Shown one piece after another: positions 23,707 through 35,451 of a stretch of 64,000 nucleotides of DNA; positions within the stretch are counted from its first letter, which is position 1, and each line of letters begins with the position of its first letter. Origin of the DNA: Lachnospiraceae bacterium (GTDB lineage: Bacteria; Bacillota; Clostridia; Lachnospirales; Lachnospiraceae); assembly GCA_017437065.1 (NCBI GenBank), contig JAFSBX010000132.1, forward strand, positions 1 through 64,000, written 5' to 3'. The position numbers were made by a program, and so were the translations under genes. The notes below the pieces were generated by a model. It made no database searches and was not told the DNA's origin. It was given only the letters and a program-made list of their open reading frames with translations.

Positions 23707-25362
23707 TTATTCTATTCTTTCACTTAATACAACAGAAACTGTTTTCTCTTCATAACCATCTATATTGCTCTGCATAATCGTTACTTCCACGGTATCTCCT
23801 ACCGCATAGTACTGCAAACTTTCTTTCAGCTCATCCATACTGGAGATACTGATACCATCTAATTTAATAATAATGCTTCCTTTCGTAATTCCGGCCTGCT
23901 CTGCTCCGGTTCCTCTGTATACCTGCGTTACATAAACCCCTTCCGGCATACCATAAACAGAAGCTACATCCTTAGTAACTGTCACACCGGTAATTCCCAG
24001 ATACCCCATATTGGCTTCATCAACTTTTGTTTTAGTCTCTCTGCTCATCAAGTCTTCAATAATCGGCTTTGCAGAAGAAATCGGAATGGCATAACCCATG
24101 CCTTCTATCGCACTTCCACCAATTTTATTAGAATTAATACCGATAACTTCTCCATTGATGTTTAATAATGCACCGCCTGAATTTCCCGGATTGATTGCTG
24201 CATTCGTCTGAATAAAAGTTCCACTGCTTGAATCTGACACCGCAATTTCTCTGTCAAGAGCACTGATAACACCTGTGGTAACAGACTGACCATATCCCAA
24301 TGCATTACCGATAGCAATTGCCGGCTCGCCAAGCTTTAATTTATCTGAATCTCCTAACTGTGCTACTGCAATGTTATTCAGAGTCTCTTCTTCCAAATCT
24401 TCTAATGGAATGGCGATTACAGCCAAATCCATCCCTGCATCCGTTCCTTTTACCTGTGCCGTGGCAACCGAATCATCCACAAAGGATACAGCCAGTTTAT
24501 CTGCACCCTGTATTACATGATAATTGGTTACAATTAGAAGTTCCTCTTCACTCTGCCCTACGATAATACCGGAACCACTGGCACTCTCTTCCTGACTGTA
24601 ATTCTGTCCAAAATAAGAAATGCTTTCTGTATAAGTATTTACTATGGAAACCATGGAAGGCATGACTCTGTCTACCATTTCACTGACGTCAGAAACTACG
24701 GTATTCGTAGTTCCGGAAGTCGTAGTTACCGTCTTTACCTCGTCTGCCATACTTTCAACTTCTGCCTTCTGCTCAGCTTCTGTTGGGTTCATTGCTATGG
24801 CAGTCTGCGTTGTATCATTATTGTTTCCAGTCAGCATATCTACTGTATAAAAGCTTAAACCGGCACATACACCAAAACAGATTCCAAGTCCCGCACTAAT
24901 AAAAACCTTCTTAAATCCACCCTTTTTCTTCTTTTTACTTCGAGTCTGTGCCGGTGGCTGTTGAAAACTCTGCCCACCCCCTGCTGTTCCTCCGTAATTT
25001 TGCGTATTATCGGAAGCAGAAGTAAAATTATTGGGGTAGCGACTGCTGTAGTTGTATGTTCTGTTGTGACTCTGTGTTCCGTTAGACATGTTGCTCTGTA
25101 ACCCGGTCCGTGCGTTGTTATACATATTCCCTACCGGCTGATTGGGCATATTATTCTGAGCATTCGCTGAACTATAATGTCCGCCCTGATATACCTGATT
25201 ATTCACAGACGCCTGATTATTTAAAGATGTCTGATTATTAGAATTCATCTGACTATTCAAACTTATATGGTTATTCATATTGTTATCATTATTTATATTA
25301 TTTTGATTATTTGAAATATTAGAATTATTCGAATTATTTCCATTCATAAAATCATCATACAT
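23707..25362 (-). CDS. HtrA/DegP-like membrane-anchored serine protease with PDZ domain
   Basis: 551 residues from the ATG at 25362, which has AGAGGT seven bases upstream; a longer frame upstream lacks a site. Residues about 5-140 are an Asn/Gln/Ser-rich cytoplasmic region. A basic stretch (RSKKKKKGGFKK) precedes one membrane segment at about 153-175. The trypsin-like domain has His282 (TNYHVIQ), Asp312 (GMDLAVI) and Ser395 (GNSGGA). A C-terminal PDZ domain follows at about 450-540 (YLGITGVTV ... GAEQAGITKGSIIIKLDG). HtrA enzymes degrade or refold misfolded envelope proteins. The Asn-rich cytoplasmic tail is a common variation in this group of bacteria. Confidence 0.92.
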   Translation of the reverse strand: MYDDFMNGNNSNNSNISNNQNNINNDNNMNNHISLNSQMNSNNQTSLNNQASVNNQVYQGGHYSSANAQNNMPNQPVGNMYNNARTGLQSNMSNGTQSHNRTYNYSSRYPNNFTSASDNTQNYGGTAGGGQSFQQPPAQTRSKKKKKGGFKKVFISAGLGICFGVCAGLSFYTVDMLTGNNNDTTQTAIAMNPTEAEQKAEVESMADEVKTVTTTSGTTNTVVSDVSEMVDRVMPSMVSIVNTYTESISYFGQNYSQEESASGSGIIVGQSEEELLIVTNYHVIQGADKLAVSFVDDSVATAQVKGTDAGMDLAVIAIPLEDLEEETLNNIAVAQLGDSDKLKLGEPAIAIGNALGYGQSVTTGVISALDREIAVSDSSSGTFIQTNAAINPGNSGGALLNINGEVIGINSNKIGGSAIEGMGYAIPISSAKPIIEDLMSRETKTKVDEANMGYLGITGVTVTKDVASVYGMPEGVYVTQVYRGTGAEQAGITKGSIIIKLDGISISSMDELKESLQYYAVGDTVEVTIMQSNIDGYEEKTVSVVLSERIE

Positions 25363-25502
25363 ACTTTTACCTCTTTTCCATACTAAGCATTCTTTTGAAA
25401 GCAATGTATCAGTATCCGTTATTTTCCTTTGTTTATGAGCTTAGTATAGCCGTCATTTGTGTTCTTTCTGTGATAAAATAGTGAAACATTGTTCAAAAAC
25501 GT

Positions 25503-25577
25503 AAACCGCGTAAACCTACTTACCTCTTTCTGCTACTTTTCTAACAGTAACATGAAGCAAGTTAGTTTACGCGGTTT
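25503..25577 (-). terminator. Hairpin terminator after glmS
   Basis: A perfect 13-bp stem (AAACCGCGTAAAC/GTTTACGCGGTTT) closes a long loop and is followed on the minus strand by ACGTTTTTG. The loop is longer than usual, so efficiency is uncertain. Confidence 0.65.
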
Positions 25578-25599
25578 TAAATATCAACATTAACTTATT

Positions 25600-27426
25600 T
25601 TATTCAACTGTTACGGATTTCGCCAGATTTCTCGGCTTATCTACATCGCATCCCTTTCCGACAGCTACATAATAACCAAAAAGCTGTAATGGAATAATTG
25701 CAAGTGAGTTTGCAAAATATGGATTTGTTTCCGGAATATAAATTACATAATCTGCCGCTTTTTCAATTTCTTTATTTCCCTCACAGGTTACGGCAAGGAC
25801 AAAAGCTCCTCTTGCCTTTACCTCTACCATGTTACTGATCGTCTTCTGGAACAATGCAGGCTGTGTAGACACGGCAGCAACCAACGTTCCTTCTTCAATC
25901 AGAGAAATCGTTCCATGCTTTAATTCTCCGGCTGCATACGCCTCGGAGTGGATATAAGAAATTTCTTTTAATTTCAAAGAGCCTTCCATGGAAATAGCAT
26001 AATCAATACCTCTTCCGATAAAGAAAACGTCCTTCGCACCCACATAACGGTTAGCAAAACGCTGAATTCTTTCTTTATTTCCTAAAAGTAATTCAATCTG
26101 ATCCGGCAGACATTTCAAATCATTCAACATTTCTTTGAACTCAGCATCGGAAATTTTGCCTCTTACCTTTCCAAATTTCATGGCAAGCAGATATAATGCA
26201 ACCAACTGTGCACTATATGCTTTCGTTGTTGCCACGGCAATTTCAGGACCTGCCCATGTATACATGACATTGTCAGCTTCTCTGGCAATAGAGCTTCCAA
26301 CTACGTTTACGATACCCAGTACTTTGAAACCTCTCGCCTGTGACTCTCTGAGTGCCGCAAGGGTATCGGCTGTTTCACCGGACTGGCTGATAACGACTAC
26401 AAGTGCACCTTCCTCCAAAATCGGGTTACGATAACGGAATTCGGATGCCACATCTACTTCTACCGGAATACGTGCCAGACCTTCAATTACATATTTCGCC
26501 GTCACACCTGTATGATAGGCAGAACCACATGCCACAATATGAATCTTTTTCACGGCAAGGATATCCTCATCAGACATATTTAATTCTTCAATAACAATAT
26601 CATTCTCTTTAATTCTTGGAGAAATCGTATCATTTACCGTTTTCGGCTGTTCATACATTTCTTTTAACATGAAATGCTCATAACCGCCTTTTTCTGCCGC
26701 ATTGGCATCCCAATCAATAGTAACCGGTGTTTTCTGGATTTCTTCTTCATCCACTGTATAGAAATGCATGTGGTCATCACGCAGTCTTACGATTTCCTGA
26801 TTCTCCACATAAGTAACTGTACGGGTATATTTTAATACCGCCGGTACATCTGATGCAATAAAGCAGCCGTCATCATTCTGTCCTACGATTAACGGACTGT
26901 CTTTTCTTACAGCAAAAATTTCATCCGGATGCTCTGCAAACATAATTCCTAATGCATAAGAACCTTCTACTCGGTGAAGTACCTTTGTAATTGCTTCTAA
27001 AGGATTTCCCTTATAGTAATAATCCAACAGATGTGCTAAAACTTCCGTATCTGTTTCTGAACGGAACTCATAGCCTTTATCCATCATTTTTTTCTTTAAC
27101 GGAAGGTAATTTTCAATAATACCATTGTGTACAACAGCAATTGTTTCATCCTTATTGAAATGAGGATGGGAATTTTCATCACTTGGTGCACCATGGGTTG
27201 CCCATCTGGTATGACCGATTCCCAAAACTCCCGGCATAGTCTCGCCGCCATGAGTCAGATTTTCCAATACATTCAGCCTTCCTACTGATTTTTTAATATT
27301 GATCTTCTCTCCGTCATAAATTGCCATTCCGGCAGAGTCATATCCTCTGTATTCCAGTTTTGCAAGTCCGTCCAGAATAATCGGCGCTGCCTGCTTTTTA
27401 CCTATATATCCAACAATACCACACAT
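25600..27426 (-). CDS. glmS: Glutamine--fructose-6-phosphate aminotransferase
   Basis: 608 residues. The start is set at the ATG giving MCGIVGYIG, because Cys must follow the initiator Met to act as N-terminal nucleophile; a longer frame adds seven residues that would block this. The glutaminase domain includes GHTRWATHG and the NGIIENY loop. Two SIS domains follow (VACGSAYHTG, SQSGETADT, the isomerase EALKHGxxxL-like AAGELKHGTISL), ending in DKPRNLAKSVTVE. It makes glucosamine-6-phosphate, entry point to UDP-GlcNAc and peptidoglycan. Only about 70 bases separate it from the upstream gene and no glmS ribozyme is seen, so its control differs from that of Bacillus. Confidence 0.97.
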   Translation of the reverse strand: MCGIVGYIGKKQAAPIILDGLAKLEYRGYDSAGMAIYDGEKINIKKSVGRLNVLENLTHGGETMPGVLGIGHTRWATHGAPSDENSHPHFNKDETIAVVHNGIIENYLPLKKKMMDKGYEFRSETDTEVLAHLLDYYYKGNPLEAITKVLHRVEGSYALGIMFAEHPDEIFAVRKDSPLIVGQNDDGCFIASDVPAVLKYTRTVTYVENQEIVRLRDDHMHFYTVDEEEIQKTPVTIDWDANAAEKGGYEHFMLKEMYEQPKTVNDTISPRIKENDIVIEELNMSDEDILAVKKIHIVACGSAYHTGVTAKYVIEGLARIPVEVDVASEFRYRNPILEEGALVVVISQSGETADTLAALRESQARGFKVLGIVNVVGSSIAREADNVMYTWAGPEIAVATTKAYSAQLVALYLLAMKFGKVRGKISDAEFKEMLNDLKCLPDQIELLLGNKERIQRFANRYVGAKDVFFIGRGIDYAISMEGSLKLKEISYIHSEAYAAGELKHGTISLIEEGTLVAAVSTQPALFQKTISNMVEVKARGAFVLAVTCEGNKEIEKAADYVIYIPETNPYFANSLAIIPLQLFGYYVAVGKGCDVDKPRNLAKSVTVE

Positions 27427-27493
27427 AATAATCCGTACCCTTTCCATAGTCTGCGCTTATCAGTTGCCAGTATCCTATTATCTTATATCCTTT

Positions 27494-28429
27494 TTATCTG
27501 TCATTATCCCAAAATGTCTTATTACTTGTCAAGCTCTGAACCATCTTTTTCGGTAGCTTTTTATAATTTTTCCCTAAAAGGTATCCTAAATATTTACATC
27601 CGCTCTGCATAACCAATTTCACCAGATACTTAGAATTACCGCTTTTACGCAAATAATCTGCCGTTTGCTTTACCAGCTTCTTTCCTTCCTGCCCTGAAGA
27701 AATTTCTGCGAATATTTCCGGATGCTCTGCCTGCGAAACACCCAGGTCAAAATTTCTCTTCAACTGTTCTTTATTAGTATAATTATGAGAATGAATAACC
27801 TGTGCTTCCGGTTTATAGACAATCTTGTACCCTGCCTTAATTGCCCCTGCCGCAAAAATCATATCCTCATTAAAAATAGTATGCCGCACAAAGCCTCCCA
27901 GTTCATCATATACGGACTTTTTATACATGGCACACACATTAGAACAAAAATATGTTTTAATTCCAAGTTTCTCAATATCACGTGCAGATTTTACCATTCC
28001 CTGCTCCGGATAGTTAAACTGTCTTGTATAACTTTCAATTACACCGCAGTTTTTATCAGGCAACTGTCTCGCGTAAGCTACTGCTACGTTTTTTTCCTGA
28101 ACTGCCAAAAGCAGTTGTTCCACCAGCTTACCATCTGCAGGAACTGCATCCTGTGTCATAAAAAGTACATACTCACTGTCTGCTTTCTGCATTCCAATAT
28201 GTCTCGTCCGTCCGTGATCAAACTCTCTTTTGGAAATATGATGTGTTTCTACTGTTTTATGTTTTTCCAAAAAATGTGTACCATAAATCAGCCGGTCAAA
28301 ATATTTCTGCTCCGTATTCATCACAATAATTCGTTCCGGTTTTACTGTCTGTTTTTCCAACCTGTCTATTAATTTTATAAATTTCTCATCCGGTTTATAG
28401 GTAGGAATAATTACATTTACTCTGCTCAT
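27494..28429 (-). CDS. Family 2 glycosyltransferase (rhamnosyltransferase-like)
   Basis: 311 residues from the ATG at 28429 (AGGGAG six bases upstream). The GT-A core (VNVIIPTYKPDEKFIKLIDRLEKQ) carries a FMTQDA motif in the position of the metal-binding D-x-D and an NEDMIFAAGAIKAGYKI acceptor-side block, typical of bacterial rhamnosyltransferases. It has no membrane segment. It is the last gene of the polysaccharide locus, next to glmS; a hairpin in the 58-base gap after the LCP gene may reduce read-through. Donor and acceptor are not known. Confidence 0.85.
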   Translation of the reverse strand: MSRVNVIIPTYKPDEKFIKLIDRLEKQTVKPERIIVMNTEQKYFDRLIYGTHFLEKHKTVETHHISKREFDHGRTRHIGMQKADSEYVLFMTQDAVPADGKLVEQLLLAVQEKNVAVAYARQLPDKNCGVIESYTRQFNYPEQGMVKSARDIEKLGIKTYFCSNVCAMYKKSVYDELGGFVRHTIFNEDMIFAAGAIKAGYKIVYKPEAQVIHSHNYTNKEQLKRNFDLGVSQAEHPEIFAEISSGQEGKKLVKQTADYLRKSGNSKYLVKLVMQSGCKYLGYLLGKNYKKLPKKMVQSLTSNKTFWDNDR

Positions 28430-28487
28430 CTCTACTCCCTGACTAAGAGAAAGGGACCTTGAACCAGGCCCCTTCCTTTTTTGCAAT

Positions 28488-29612
28488 TTATTTCACATAC
28501 GATGCCGTATCACTATAAATTTTTTCGCTTATTTTCTGTACATCCGTAGATACTTCATATCCTGTCTCATTAAATAAAAACTCATGCAGCCATTTTACAT
28601 TGTCTGTCAAAGATACCGGAACAACACAGCTTCCTGATGAACCCACATTGCCTGTTGCACGCATATCTTCTCTAGGGAAACCATCCTCCGCAACAATACT
28701 GTATTTTGTAATGCTACCTAAAAGCTCCACAATTTCAGACAAATCTAAAGAAGTATAAACTTCATCAAATACATTATTTGCAATAGATGTCAGGGAAGAA
28801 ACATTCGCTTTCTTTGCCACATCTGCAACTGCCTGTAAAACTTCTCTCTGACGTTCTGCACGTTTAAAATCATTTCCTGCTGTGTAACGAATACGGCAGT
28901 ATGCTGTTGCCTGAAGTCCGTCAAGAAGCTGATATCCTGTTTCAGTAACCTCTGTATAGGAACGTTTCAAGTCTTCTGCCATACAATACTGGTAGTTATT
29001 AATATGCTTCAATTCTTCTTCATCTACATCAATATAAACACCGCCCAAGGCATCAATCGTATCTGTCAGACCTGCAAAACCAACAGTTACGAAATCTGTA
29101 ATGTTAAGATCAAGGTTCATATTCAGCATATTAATTGCCATTTCCGGACCACCTTTTCTATATGCCGCATTACACTTTGTGTAAGTATCATTACTTAAAT
29201 TCAAATAAGTATCACGGTATAAAGAAACCAGTTTTACTTCTCCTGTATCCTGATTAATGGAAGCAATCATAATTGTATCAGTTCTTGTATTTTTACGAAT
29301 CTCTCCTGCTGTGGAGTCAACACCAAATAAAGCAATATTACGATAACCTTTTAAGGATTCATTTTCAGCGACCTTTTCATTCATAATAATATCGCTTTCT
29401 TTAATTTCAACTCTTCCAACTTTTTCACCCTGCAATACACCGTACAATACAAACAAAGCAACTAAAAGTACCACAATCTCTGCCGCAAAAATAAAAATCT
29501 TTCTGCGTTTTTTCTGTGCACGTTGTTTTGCACTCATCTTCGAACTGCCGTTACCCTTTCTATTTGTGTTGCCCTGTCCGGCACTGTTTTTCCCTTTTGT
29601 TTCTGCTGCCAT
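28488..29612 (-). CDS. LytR-CpsA-Psr (LCP) family cell-wall polymer ligase
   Basis: 374 residues. A basic cytoplasmic N-terminus (residues 1-35, rich in Lys/Arg) leads to one membrane anchor at about 37-58. The extracellular LCP domain (about 90-330) has the conserved ALFGVDS, NTRTDTIMIASIN with the key Arg-x-Asp, SLYRDTYLNL and YRKGGPEMAINMLN, and a late CRIRYTAGNDFKRAERQREVL block. LCP enzymes move undecaprenyl-linked glycans onto peptidoglycan or surface proteins. Its place directly after the initiating transferase fits this final attachment step. Confidence 0.93.
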   Translation of the reverse strand: MAAETKGKNSAGQGNTNRKGNGSSKMSAKQRAQKKRRKIFIFAAEIVVLLVALFVLYGVLQGEKVGRVEIKESDIIMNEKVAENESLKGYRNIALFGVDSTAGEIRKNTRTDTIMIASINQDTGEVKLVSLYRDTYLNLSNDTYTKCNAAYRKGGPEMAINMLNMNLDLNITDFVTVGFAGLTDTIDALGGVYIDVDEEELKHINNYQYCMAEDLKRSYTEVTETGYQLLDGLQATAYCRIRYTAGNDFKRAERQREVLQAVADVAKKANVSSLTSIANNVFDEVYTSLDLSEIVELLGSITKYSIVAEDGFPREDMRATGNVGSSGSCVVPVSLTDNVKWLHEFLFNETGYEVSTDVQKISEKIYSDTASYVK

Positions 29613-29646
29613 TTCTTTTCTCCTTCTAACATATTAGATTTTCAAT

Positions 29647-31062
29647 CTAGTAAGCATTTTTGTTTATAAAACCTCTGAAAATTGTCAAAAACATAATCTT
29701 AATATCTAATGACATCGTCCAGTTTTCAATATAATATATATCATACTCAATACGTTTACGAATTGAGGTATCCCCTCTATATCCGTTTACCTGTGCCCAC
29801 CCGGTCAGTCCCGGACGCACCTGATGTTTTACCATATAGCGTGGAATTTCTTCTTTAAACTGTTCTACAAACTGAGGTCTTTCCGGTCTTGGACCTACAA
29901 GACTCATATTTCCAATTAATATATTAAACAACTGCGGGATTTCATCCAAACTGGTCTTCCTTAAAAATCTGCCCACTTTTGTAACTCTTGGGTCACCCTT
30001 TACCGTCCATCCCTTTTTTTCTTCCTCAGGAGCCTGCTGTCTCATAGTGCGAAACTTATACATTTGAAACGTTTTATTATGAAGTCCTACCCGCTCCTGC
30101 TTAAAGATGATTGGTCCGGGACCGGAGCATTTTATCAATATCGCCGATACAAGCATAATCGGAGAAAAAACCACGATTCCGCACAAAGAACCAACAATAT
30201 CAATCAATCTCTTTGCCACCAGATTCAATGTGTTGGTAAGCGGAACATAACGGATATTGATGACCGGAAGTCCGTTTAAATCCTCTGTATATGGTCTGCT
30301 CGGTATTAAACTGCTGTAATCCGGAATAAACTTTGTATGCACACCGGACTTTTCACACATTGCCACCAGTTCTTCCAAATGATCATAATCGGCAAGTGCC
30401 AGTGTAATTGCAATTTCATCCAGTTTGTTTTCCGGCAGAATAATTTCCAGATTTTCAATTCTGCCTAACACCTTAATCCCTTTGTACAAAGTACCTGCCG
30501 GTATATGATTATCCAGTACCCCGCAAATATGATAACCCCATTGCGGATTACTTACTATCCTGTCAATATATGCCTCTGTTGCCCTTGAATAACCTACAAG
30601 CAAAATATGTTTAATATTATACCCTTTTTTACGGAACAAGCGCAATAGTTTTCTGATAAACAATCTTGCCAATATGGTAAGAAAAATATTTATCACAAAA
30701 AACATTACAATCATGGAACGCGAAAAATCCCGTTCCTTCAACATATACAGCGTTCCGATAAAGCATATAAAGCCAACCGTATTTGCTTTTAATATATTCA
30801 CAACCTCAAACTGTCTGCCGGTAGCTCTCTTTGGCTTGTACATATTAAATGAATAATAAAGTATCAGATATCCCGGCACAAGCAGCCACATGGCTTCAAA
30901 ATACCGTTCCATATCCAGATAGCCTTCACCCGGCTCTACAAAGTAAGCGGAAAATACACTTTCAAAGTGTATAAACCATGCCAACATATAGGAACACGCT
31001 ACAATTATGGCATCTATTAATACATGTAATCTGTTAAAAATTTTCTGATTATCTTTAATCAT
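29647..31062 (-). CDS. Polyprenyl glycosylphosphotransferase (WcaJ/CpsE type), initiating transferase
   Basis: 471 residues. Four N-terminal membrane segments (within about 10-135), a Rossmann-like CoA-binding/regulatory domain (about 150-260) and a further hydrophobic hairpin (about 285-310). The C-terminal catalytic domain has KFRTMR, DEIPQLFNILIGNMSLVGPRPE and RPGLTGWAQVNGYRG. This family transfers a sugar-1-phosphate from a UDP-sugar to undecaprenyl phosphate on the inner membrane face, starting repeat-unit assembly. Glucose or galactose phosphate is usual, but the donor cannot be fixed from sequence. Confidence 0.93.
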   Translation of the reverse strand: MIKDNQKIFNRLHVLIDAIIVACSYMLAWFIHFESVFSAYFVEPGEGYLDMERYFEAMWLLVPGYLILYYSFNMYKPKRATGRQFEVVNILKANTVGFICFIGTLYMLKERDFSRSMIVMFFVINIFLTILARLFIRKLLRLFRKKGYNIKHILLVGYSRATEAYIDRIVSNPQWGYHICGVLDNHIPAGTLYKGIKVLGRIENLEIILPENKLDEIAITLALADYDHLEELVAMCEKSGVHTKFIPDYSSLIPSRPYTEDLNGLPVINIRYVPLTNTLNLVAKRLIDIVGSLCGIVVFSPIMLVSAILIKCSGPGPIIFKQERVGLHNKTFQMYKFRTMRQQAPEEEKKGWTVKGDPRVTKVGRFLRKTSLDEIPQLFNILIGNMSLVGPRPERPQFVEQFKEEIPRYMVKHQVRPGLTGWAQVNGYRGDTSIRKRIEYDIYYIENWTMSLDIKIMFLTIFRGFINKNAY

Positions 31063-31131
31063 CTTATTTCTCCATATCCGAAGATATTCTACAATAATCT
31101 GCCAAAAAGTACAACTTAAATTTCTCTTAAG

Positions 31132-32109
31132 TTATTTTCCGCTAATAAACCTTCTGAAAATATTGCCCCAGAGTTCCCATTGGATGACCAAATAATTTTT
31201 CAAATGTTCCCCTCGAAATTTTACCTTTTTTTCACATCCTTCCACAGAACGGCTTAAAACATATCCTTTCCAAAGCCCCTGTATATAAATTTTCCCATAC
31301 CCTTTTTTCGCAAAAAACAGCGTTTTTATCATAAATCCTGCCACAAAAAAAGGCAAATTAATTATACGCTGTATAAGCGGCATGTTCTTTCTAATTATAT
31401 AGATGCTGTTTCTCGAGGAAAAGTTTACTTTAAATTCATTATATTTTGAACCGCTTGTCGCACTCCCTGCATGCCATACCAATGCGGAAGGTTCAAAAAC
31501 GTTGTAATATCCATAAATTCTGGCTCTATAGCCCACATCAATATCTTCTAAATACGCAAAATGATTTTCATCAAAATATCCGATTTCTTCAAAAATTTCT
31601 TTCCGATATATGGCAGCACCTGCACACGACGCAAAAATTTTTCTTGTATGGGAATAAGCTTCACTGTCTTTTTTCCCTTTTCCTAACGCGTATGCCCAGC
31701 CAAGTGCACAATAATAGTCACCTGCATCATCCACTGTTTCCGGATGGTGCAGTGACATCATTTTGGCGGATACGGAAAAAAATTTTTCAGACTTACCGAT
31801 TCTTTCTTCCAGCCGGTGCACAAAATACTTATCTGCTTTTGTGTCATTATTCAGTAAAATTACATACTCCGTCTTCGCTGCCTTTATTCCCGCATTTACA
31901 GCTTTACAAAATCCCATATTTTCCTGAAATTCTATCACTGAAACAGACGGATAATATTCCTTTATAAACGAAACACTTCCATCCCCGGAACCATTATCCA
32001 CAAGAATAATATCCGGTGCTCCACCTTCCTGCTCCAAAAGAGAATCCAGACATTCTTTCAAAAATTTCTTACCGTTCCAATTTGGAATAATTACTGTAGA
32101 CTTCTTCAT
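31132..32109 (-). CDS. Family 2 glycosyltransferase (rhamnosyltransferase-like)
   Basis: 325 residues from ATG at 32109 (GGAGTGG upstream, M-K-K-S-T-V-I-I-P-N-W-N-G). The GT-A domain has LLNNDT as the metal-binding motif, then a downstream block FAYLEDIDVGYRARIYGY. A hydrophobic stretch near 255-275 may be a membrane-associated helix. The sequence is closest in style to the WbbL/RfbF rhamnosyltransferases. It follows the 457-residue GT with 27 bp between them, and a similar one lies downstream, so the cluster may build successive rhamnose linkages. Confidence 0.87.
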   Translation of the reverse strand: MKKSTVIIPNWNGKKFLKECLDSLLEQEGGAPDIILVDNGSGDGSVSFIKEYYPSVSVIEFQENMGFCKAVNAGIKAAKTEYVILLNNDTKADKYFVHRLEERIGKSEKFFSVSAKMMSLHHPETVDDAGDYYCALGWAYALGKGKKDSEAYSHTRKIFASCAGAAIYRKEIFEEIGYFDENHFAYLEDIDVGYRARIYGYYNVFEPSALVWHAGSATSGSKYNEFKVNFSSRNSIYIIRKNMPLIQRIINLPFFVAGFMIKTLFFAKKGYGKIYIQGLWKGYVLSRSVEGCEKKVKFRGEHLKNYLVIQWELWGNIFRRFISGK

Positions 32110-32136
32110 GGGTTTCCACTCCATATATACTAAAGA

Positions 32137-33510
32137 TTATTTTTTTCTAATTTTGTAAACATACTTTGGATAAAAAATTAATCTATATCCTCTTTTTTTC
32201 ACTTCTTCACAAAAAGCATTGCTTAAAATGCTCCATTCTTCCTCACTTTTTTTATATTTTTCCCCGAAAAACATTTTGTTTTTCTCATTTTCTGTATATC
32301 CCATACCGGTAATTTCTTCAAATAATCCACGTAAATCAGGATGAACACGTATACACCTTAAATCCAGTGTATCCATGGTCTGCCATAAGGATGCTCTATG
32401 CATGTATCCGCTAAAATGCACATAAAGTCCTTCAAAAGGCTTTTTCCCCTCCAACTGCAGATTTCCTGTGACTCTGTTTTTTCTATCCAGTACTTTTCCG
32501 CCTATCGCACCGACATTTCCCAAATCACTAAAAATATCCTGTTCCTCTATCCGGTAAAAGCCAACATGACAGGTATCCTCTACTTTGGCATGCCAACCCA
32601 TTCTTTCCACAAAATCAGTAACTGCTCTTTTTCCTGCGTCATACGCATATTTCTTGCTCTCCGGATTTTCTGCTGTTGAGGCTTCGTGACAACGCCAGTG
32701 ATACAGCACTTGTGGCACATGTCCTATCTGTCCGTTTTTTGTCTTTTCATAGCCGTTTTCTTTCAACAAACACTCTACCGCACGCAGAATAATATCATAA
32801 TCCTGTGCCCCATCATATTCCTTACGAAATCCCAGTTCTTTCATAAGCTCTGTTTTCATTACCAGAAAATGACAGATGTAATTATTTGACAAAAGCAAAT
32901 CTAAATTAAAATCCGTTTTGATATGCGGATCAAAAAATTGTTTACCTTCTCCGTCACATTTATCTTCATCAGAATAGAGCATGTGATAATCCCTACCTGT
33001 TTCTTGTCCTTTTTCTATTTTCTTTGCCATTTCAAAGAGTGCATTCCCTGTCAGAATGTCATCGTGATCTAAAAGTCCCACATAATCTCCCGTGGCTAAT
33101 TTTAATCCTTCATTAGTATTCTCTGAAATGCCGCCGTTTTCTTTTAATTTTATATATTTTATACGACGGTCATCGTATGATTTTACTACTTGTTCCACAT
33201 GATTACTTTTACCTGCATCTGCAATAATCAGCTCAAAGTTTGTATATGTCTGTTTTAAAACGGATTCTATCAACTCACGCAAATAGACTTCCTTTGTTTC
33301 GTACGCAGGCACTAAAATACTAAACTTATACAGTTTTTTAAATGAATATTTTCGCTGTTCATCCAACACAGCTTCTTCCGGCTCAAAAAAACTGTACTCT
33401 GTTTTCTCGCCGATACACCTTTCCCAAACTGCATAAAAAGTATTCATAATTCCGTTTCTTTTAAAATAATATATAGTTTTTTTTATATTTGCAATCTTAA
33501 AAAAACGCAC
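32137..33510 (-). CDS. Family 2 glycosyltransferase, single-domain with C-terminal extension
   Basis: 457 residues starting at GTG (GGAG eight bases upstream). The GT-A domain spans about 60-300 (KFSILVPAYETKEVYLRELIESVLKQTYTN, metal motif GLLDHDDILTG, FDPHIKTDFNLDLLLSNNYICHF, GAQDYDIILRAVE). The same arrangement occurs in the first domain of the 662-residue enzyme. The last ~150 residues look like a degenerate second GT domain lacking its D-x-D. It follows a terminator, but no strong promoter is seen in the short gap. Confidence 0.87.
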   Translation of the reverse strand: MRFFKIANIKKTIYYFKRNGIMNTFYAVWERCIGEKTEYSFFEPEEAVLDEQRKYSFKKLYKFSILVPAYETKEVYLRELIESVLKQTYTNFELIIADAGKSNHVEQVVKSYDDRRIKYIKLKENGGISENTNEGLKLATGDYVGLLDHDDILTGNALFEMAKKIEKGQETGRDYHMLYSDEDKCDGEGKQFFDPHIKTDFNLDLLLSNNYICHFLVMKTELMKELGFRKEYDGAQDYDIILRAVECLLKENGYEKTKNGQIGHVPQVLYHWRCHEASTAENPESKKYAYDAGKRAVTDFVERMGWHAKVEDTCHVGFYRIEEQDIFSDLGNVGAIGGKVLDRKNRVTGNLQLEGKKPFEGLYVHFSGYMHRASLWQTMDTLDLRCIRVHPDLRGLFEEITGMGYTENEKNKMFFGEKYKKSEEEWSILSNAFCEEVKKRGYRLIFYPKYVYKIRKK

Positions 33511-33539
33511 ACCATTTTCTCCACTTTTTATTTATCAGA

Positions 33540-33569
33540 AAAAGCTGCCACAAAAAAGCGGCAGCTTTT
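33540..33569 (-). terminator. Terminator after pgcA
   Basis: A perfect 10-bp stem, AAAAGCTGCC/GGCAGCTTTT, has an A-rich loop on the plus strand. It is followed on the minus strand by TTTTTCTG. It splits the glycan locus into separate transcripts. Confidence 0.85.
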
Positions 33570-33613
33570 CATTTCTATTTTATCAGCCCTGCATAATACT
33601 TTGCAAATTTATT

Positions 33614-35335
<1,722 letters not shown>

Positions 35336-35378
35336 TTTTTTACCTCCATATTTAAACATTTAAACTACTTTTTAAGTA

Positions 35379-35407
35379 ATTTTAACACAAGTTTTCACGT
35401 TACACAA
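35379..35407 (-). promoter_or_regulatory. Candidate promoter of pgcA
   Basis: The minus strand has TTGTGT, a 17-base spacer and TAAAAT preceded by TGT. The -35 match is weak. Confidence 0.4.
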
Positions 35408-35451
35408 GCAAAGTATTATAATCTATTCTTGCAATTATATCTCACAATTTT

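Noticed and set aside
27427-27493. glmS ribozyme upstream of glmS
   Set aside because: Only about 67 bases are available and the ribozyme core is not visible.
28443-28480. GC-rich hairpin between the LCP and GT genes as a full terminator
   Set aside because: Its T-run is on the plus strand, where no gene needs it; on the minus strand it lacks a T-run and the next gene has a good ribosome site.
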